Origin: Tubulanus polymorphus
Lineage: Eukaryota; Nemertea; Palaeonemertea; Tubulaniformes; Tubulanidae
DNA length: 64,000 nt
Assembly (NCBI RefSeq): GCF_964204645.1
Contig: NC_134031.1
Coordinates: 18,163,307 to 18,227,306 of the forward strand
Direction: 5' to 3'
In this document: positions 58,858-64,000 of the stretch, piece after piece
Numbering within the stretch: position 1 is the stretch's first letter
How the letters are laid out: each line of letters begins with the position of its first letter
Translations under genes and position numbers: made by a program
The notes under the pieces: generated by a model
What the model was told of the DNA's origin: nothing
Databases searched by the model: none
Seen by the model: the letters and a program-made list of their open reading frames with translations, nothing else

Positions 58858-60251
58858 CATCAGTCTGTATCTGTAGAATAGCTGACAACGTCGTCGTCAG
58901 TCCTCGGGTCACAGAGCACGCAGCAAGTTCAAATACATTACATCTCGGGCATATGTGAAATACAAGTCGAAATGCTGCGTCACTATCATCCTAATCCATT
59001 CAAATGCACATGGGTTCATCAACGTGACCTTCGACCTCTATCTCAATAGCAGACGTCATAAGTCCTCGGGTCACAGAGCACCACAGCGAGTTCAAACACC
59101 AAATGGGGCTGGGGTTGGTCGGCTTATTCCAGATCGTCTGAATACGATAGATTTTCAATGAAAATTTCCGAAGAGAAATAGAGCATTCACACCGCGGCCT
59201 CAGGTGACCGGGTTTCAGATCATACCTCACGTGAGACTCCGCGATGACCTTGACTATCACCGATTATAACCGTAGATATTATATAATCGTTGAAGTATTC
59301 GGGAAATATTTACAATTTAAATTCTAACCCGCGAACAAATTGGTGCCAGCGTCACGTGGGAAAACACTGCCTCTCATCATTTATACCCAGTTTACATTTA
59401 CATTTAGAGTGAAGTTGAATTAAATAGTGAACGTAGAGGAGACAGAGAGACAAAGCTGATCATCACAGTTAAAAACATCTGTAATTACGACTACACTTGA
59501 TATTAATGAGACTTCAGCCGAAAGTTTAATTATTAACGATATATGTCTGGTGTTTGTAGGTCATAAAACGTCTCATGTGAAGCGTGGATGATCAGTTTTC
59601 GGAAGTGTGTTGATAAAATGTCTAATATCTGGTGTTTGTAGTTATTTTCAATTAAAGAGGTAAACAATGAACACATGTGAAGTGTGGACAATCAATTTTT
59701 AAAAGTGTGCTGATAAAGTTCTGAATGTCTAAGATGCAGTGTGCAGACTGAATGGATGACAGGGTCAAGGGTCTGATACGTGCGTTAGGGTACAAAACGT
59801 TCTTGTAGTATCCGAATGAGCCAGTGTCGCTGATAGCATGGATGAAATTACCCTTCCACTTATGAAACTACATCTAAATGACGATTCGTTATCATGAAAG
59901 TGAATTTCAATATCACAAGGAATTAACCATGACATTAAAACCAACCTGATACAGCGATACTGCCACAGGGGAAGGACCTGGAACCACGACACAGCGGTAG
60001 AAATACCCGCACACTGTCAGGACAGAATGTAGTGTTAGATGTTTTCAGGGTTTAGTCAGGCGTATCAATTGAATTACTGCCAGTGCAAAGATCATACGAG
60101 ACGCTTCGAAACGCTAAATAAACTCCATCTCTCTCTCCTCTCACCAACTCTCACTAGCAATGATATCGATGTTCAGTTGTTCATCTATTTGTAAATCTGA
60201 AAGTTTTCTTTTATTTCTTTTATTAAGGAAAAAAGATTGCATGTCACTGAC

Positions 60252-60462
60252 CCTCGCCTGTAGCCTTGTTAAAGACCATGTAAAGCCATGATGGATGGTA
60301 GAGAGTCACCATTCCGCTGAATTTAAATAATCCCTTTATTGAAATTCGAATGGTGTCAAACTGGCTCGATGCCTTACAGTTCGGACGATCATTCATGTTG
60401 ATGGCTTCCAAACGGTGATTTACACTTAGTAAATTGAATTGGAAATACAAATTGTGTCTCAA
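60252..60462 (-). other. exon-like segment, unassigned
   Basis: A minus-strand frame with protein-like composition (ASSQFDTIRISIKGL, GMVTLYHPSWLYMVFNKATG) ends near a possible donor GAGG|GTCAGT. A loose likeness to the FGF beta-trefoil core was considered, but no following FGF exon is visible. It may be an exon of an unrecognised minus-strand gene, together with frames near 59.8-60.0 and 61.5-61.8 kb, or chance. Confidence 0.2.
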
Positions 60463-61141
60463 AAACAGAGTAATGATTTCCGTAATGCGGTGACTTAGTC
60501 TGATGAGGACTTAACCTAGTTTAAATGCATAACCTAAACACCAGTTGATAAAACTCTGACTACTTCAATGCTACCAAATTTTGAGCATTTTCGATTTCGG
60601 AAATTCGACGAAATTCCCAGAAATTCTTCATACATATATATTTCAGCCGGGCTATTAATGATATTGAGCTAGAAGCGGTTTTAATCTTATCGAAAAGGAA
60701 CAAGAAAAGACAAGAGTTTTAGTTGTGAAATTGGATCCAGAGGCTAAAAATTGAACATCTGTGACACATGTAGGATTGACAATGTTTATAGTAGACACTA
60801 GACACAGATCAATGTGTGTCGTATGAAAAAGTAATGATAAAATATGGATTTTGTGATGATTCGCTTCAAGCTAGAAAAACATCTGAGAATCTGAAACATG
60901 TTTGACGACGGCGCGCTCTCGGTGACAAACATTAAGTGCAGATCAAGACGACGCCATCAGGGCTTTCAAAGTATCAAAGTATCAAAGTATCAGGATACTG
61001 CGGTCTCCGAGGACACTGATCACCGACACCCACAGAAACACTAGATTCCTCTGAGATCTAAACACTGATCATTATCTTAAATGATTGCGTATCACATACC
61101 ACAACAAAACCAGGAACATGTTCGAACAGGGGGACCTGTAG

Positions 61142-61435
61142 ACTAAGTTCAACAGTTGTGTGGGTTTGATTTGACTCTGAACTCAGTTCCACAGTTGTGT
61201 GGGTTAAATTTGACTGTAGATCCAGTTCCACAGTTGTGTGGGTTACATTTGACTGTAGATCCAGTTCCACAGTTGTGTGGGTTTAATTAGACTCTGAACC
61301 CAGTTCCACAGTTGTGTGGGTTTAATTTGACTCTGAACCCAGTTCCACAGTTTGTGTGGTTTAATTTGACTGTAGATCCAGTTCCACAGTTTTGTGGGAT
61401 TAATTAGACTCTGAACTCAATTCGACAGTGTGACA
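61142..61435. repeat. ~38-39-bp minisatellite, same family as 53006, opposite orientation, array 3
   Basis: CCAGTTCCACAGTTGTGTGG-GTTTAATTTGACTCTGAA units, about seven copies, are the reverse complement of the 37.9 and 53.0 kb units. The minus open frame over it is repeat-encoded. Confidence 0.9.
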
Positions 61436-62123
61436 CTGGATCCAGTTGTATTGTTGTAACTGTAGTGTGAGTCAGTGAGGTAAAACTGTATAAGTGAGTT
61501 TGTGATTTGGACAGTCGTAGTCGCAGTGTTCGTATATTGCGCTCAGGAAACGCATAAAATTTGTAGCCCTCGTTGTTAATGTCATTGTGAAGGCAATAAT
61601 CTATCGCTAATGGCAACAGTAACTGGCATCCAATGTAGTGGAACAGGTCCTGATTGGAATTCTGAATTATCTCGACATGAGCTCACGAAAAAAACAAGCC
61701 CAACCACTATCAGCCCACCGTCGCACAACTTACTGCAGTTATACTCATTGACTGCGTAGAATGTTATGAATTGTGACGGTTCGTGACACATTCAACGCAT
61801 TCAAGTTGAAATTCACTAAACTCTTATGAATCTTCAGGGAAATTGTGAAGAGTAAATAGAGACGTTTTCAAAAGTCGATTTAAAAGGTTTGAACTTAACA
61901 TCTTTGCTTTCTGCATTTAGATAACTTTCGACATAAAAGGAAGCGTTTATTAAAGCAAATTAAGGCCGTTTTAACCTCTTTTTGGCTCATCATTCTAATG
62001 AACTAGATGTCAACATTTTAAGCCTCTGCTAGCCTCTTTAGTTACTACATTCGTAAAACACGCCCCAAAGCTCTCATTCTTGAATGCAACATTCTGATTC
62101 TAGAAATGGCATGTGTCTTTCTG

Positions 62124-62355
62124 GGACAAGGGAATCCCAACATATCCGGGACAGGGGAATCCCAACATATCCGAGATAAGGGAATCACAACACATCTGGG
62201 ACAAGGGAATTCCAACATATCTGGAACAGGGGAATCCCAACACATCTGGAACAGGGGAATCCCAACATATCCAGGACAGGGTAATCCCAACACATCCGGG
62301 ACAGGGGAATTCCAACATATCTGGAACAGGGGAATCCCAACACATCCAGGACACA
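62124..62355. repeat. 25-bp minisatellite (GGGAATCCCAACATATCCGG)
   Basis: Nine units with GACAGGGGAATCCCAACA and variants. GGGAATCCC is itself nearly palindromic. Four overlapping open frames on both strands are artefacts. Confidence 0.92.
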
Positions 62356-62413
62356 CATCCTGAGAAGAGGTGATTTTATCTAATCATAGAATCACCTCCA
62401 ATCGGACAATGAT

Positions 62414-62442
62414 GAAGCAGCAGCAGCAGCAGCAGCAGCAGC
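62414..62442. repeat. (CAG)n tract
   Basis: Nine CAG triplets, ending in CAGCTGCTG. Confidence 0.9.
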
Positions 62443-62449
62443 TGCTGTG

Positions 62450-63397
62450 GTATGTCGGACTCCGGTGGGACAGAGCGGCTGATTCAAACTGATTCAGATT
62501 CACGACCAGTATTGAACAAGTGAAATGTGTAACTAACACAATCGGACAACGGAATCAAGACGGCATAAAGAGAACATCCAATAAAACCGATACATTGTCA
62601 GCAGGTCCAGCGGTGGCAGCTGCAGCAGCAGCGGCGGATCACCAAGAATACAATAACTATTCACCACTGACCACCACATACTGTCAATATATACAGTCTA
62701 TAGTCACAGGACTCCAATCCTGTCAATACAACATCCCTTGATTCTTGAGTCCTGAAATAGGCGCAATAAGACTCAAAAAACGATTCACCTTTTCTTGAAA
62801 TGCCCCAGAATTATAGCAAGGTAAGGTGAGGGCTGATTTGGTTGAAAACTTGGGGAGTAGATAGAACCATGAGATATTCACGTTTCTTATTCGAGAATTC
62901 ATATTTCATATTCTAAAGATTACAATGTACTATGTTTCAGTTATATATACACGGTTATCGCAAGGATGATTACCCGGGAGGATAGAGGGCGCAACGAGGT
63001 ATCTAACCTGTATCTGCAGCCCTCATCCGAGTCATTCAACCGGACAAATGACTCACTAAAAAGTCTCTCTTGTCAGTAAATTAATTATAAATCAAACAAT
63101 CTACGCGAAACGACAGTAGCCGCCGATGGGTAAAGAAAATGTTGGATGTCGTCATCAAGACGCAAAAATCATGTACAACATATCGAAGAATAAAGAAATT
63201 GTGCCATCGGCTGGTTATATATTGATATTAGCCACGAGGCACGAGGGGGGTGTGTGTGACAGACGGGCACTTACACAACACAACGGTCGTGTTCCTTTAA
63301 CACCACCGTCGAGTTGTCAGTCAGTAATTATCCCCTCGAGGGTTTTCACACAGACTATCCTCAAAACGAACAGGGACAATTAATAGCAAAGAGCCAC

Positions 63398-63441
<44 letters not shown>

Positions 63442-64000
63442 GCAACTAACCAATCAAACAACTCTCAGTAAATAATATCTATATGACTGCCTACATAAAT
63501 CCCCCTATGACATCATACATCTGGATGTGATATAGTAGAGTACGCGGTAGAGACAATCACTACGGTCCATAGGTAGTAGTGTGATGTCATAGGGGGAATG
63601 AAATGCTGCAATCATCTTTTCTGTAAGTCGAGTGAAAAGATCAAATCTAAGAGCAATCTTTCGATGTCGTAAGGGGATATAGGCGCTAACCATCTTCCCT
63701 GGAAGGGTCGTATCGGAGAGTAATCTGATGATGTCATAGGGTGATTCGGGGTTCAGGTTTAGATCGACCGTAAAATGGACGCTTACTCGGTATCTTACGA
63801 TTTCTTAGAATGGATCATTTTCAAAGTTACCGGTTTAATCCGATAGTTATACGCTGGATTACGCCGGGTTTAATCCGGTAGTAATACCCTGATTTATGCC
63901 GGGTTTAATCCGTATTGCAGGAGTTGATTAACATGTAAGACGTCAGTAGAAATTTTCAAAGCAACCGCTGAAAACCTTCAAAAAACATCGTCAGAAACTC
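62450..64000. other. intergenic; CAG tract and short repeats, no gene recognised
   Basis: A second CAG/CAA run lies at about 63397-63440. A phrase TGATGTCATAGGG(G)GAAT recurs near 63570-63600 and 63730-63745. Three GGGTTTAATCCGGTAGT-like copies stand at 63820-63925. Confidence 0.5.

Noticed and set aside
60252-60462. Fibroblast growth factor exon
   Set aside because: The likeness is limited to a few beta-trefoil positions (GMVTLY..., LYM.FNK..G), and the expected next exon with a CxF...NTY-type motif was not found.

Overview
This is an animal nuclear genome window. It is AT-rich, its genes are split by many short GT-AG introns, and non-coding DNA is abundant. The proteins are typical bilaterian ones. 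Intron density, gene style and the wealth of minisatellites suggest a lophotrochozoan, probably a mollusc. The species is inference; the animal origin rests on a vesicular-type cation-chloride cotransporter (SLC12A9), TTC36, a small Maf factor, an M28B glutamate-carboxypeptidase-like enzyme, a rhodopsin-class GPCR and an intron-bearing tRNA-Tyr.

Left part (1-22.5 kb). The minus strand starts with what looks like the first coding exon of an MVB12/MABP-domain ESCRT-I subunit (2121-2204), whose remainder lies outside the window. Then comes a complete eleven-exon SLC12A9 gene (minus, 5123-11336). It stands head to head with TTC36 (plus, 11487-13483), with only 150 bp between the start codons; that gap holds a CRE and an M-box. 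About 6.7 kb upstream of the SLC12A9 start, a second SLC12A9-type first exon (minus, 17656-18010) encodes another N-terminus and a different version of the first half of TM1, with a compatible splice phase. TTC36 would lie inside the intron of that longer transcript. A satellite of hairpin-forming 50/52-bp units arranged in a 362-bp seven-unit higher-order repeat lies between them. A two-exon small Maf gene (plus, 21420-22304) and a tRNA-Tyr(GUA) with a 17-nt intron (22847-22936) follow.

Middle part (24.4-39.8 kb). One minus-strand gene of 15 coding exons encodes a type II membrane M28B metallopeptidase of about 760 residues (GCPII/NAALADase family) with all zinc ligands present. Its substrate pocket differs from human GCPII, and its last exon appears to be partly built from a dispersed foldback repeat. 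An intronless class A GPCR gene (plus, 29417-30367) is nested in one of its introns. An unrecognised, frameshifted coding-like segment (plus, 24892-25475) lies in another.

Right part (39.8-64 kb). I see no convincing complete gene. The region is a patchwork of tandem repeats (periods of about 20, 21, 25, 38/39, 43 and 74 bp), CAG, GA, CT and TA tracts, foldback (MITE-like) elements, and a strand-symmetric motif around CTGTGGAACTGGATCC that recurs through the whole window both as tandem arrays and as scattered pieces. A few exon-like fragments near 58.7-61.8 kb stay unassigned.

All exon boundaries were read by eye from conserved protein sequence plus GT-AG splice signals. Phases were checked by arithmetic for SLC12A9, TTC36 and the M28B peptidase, and all junctions stay in frame.
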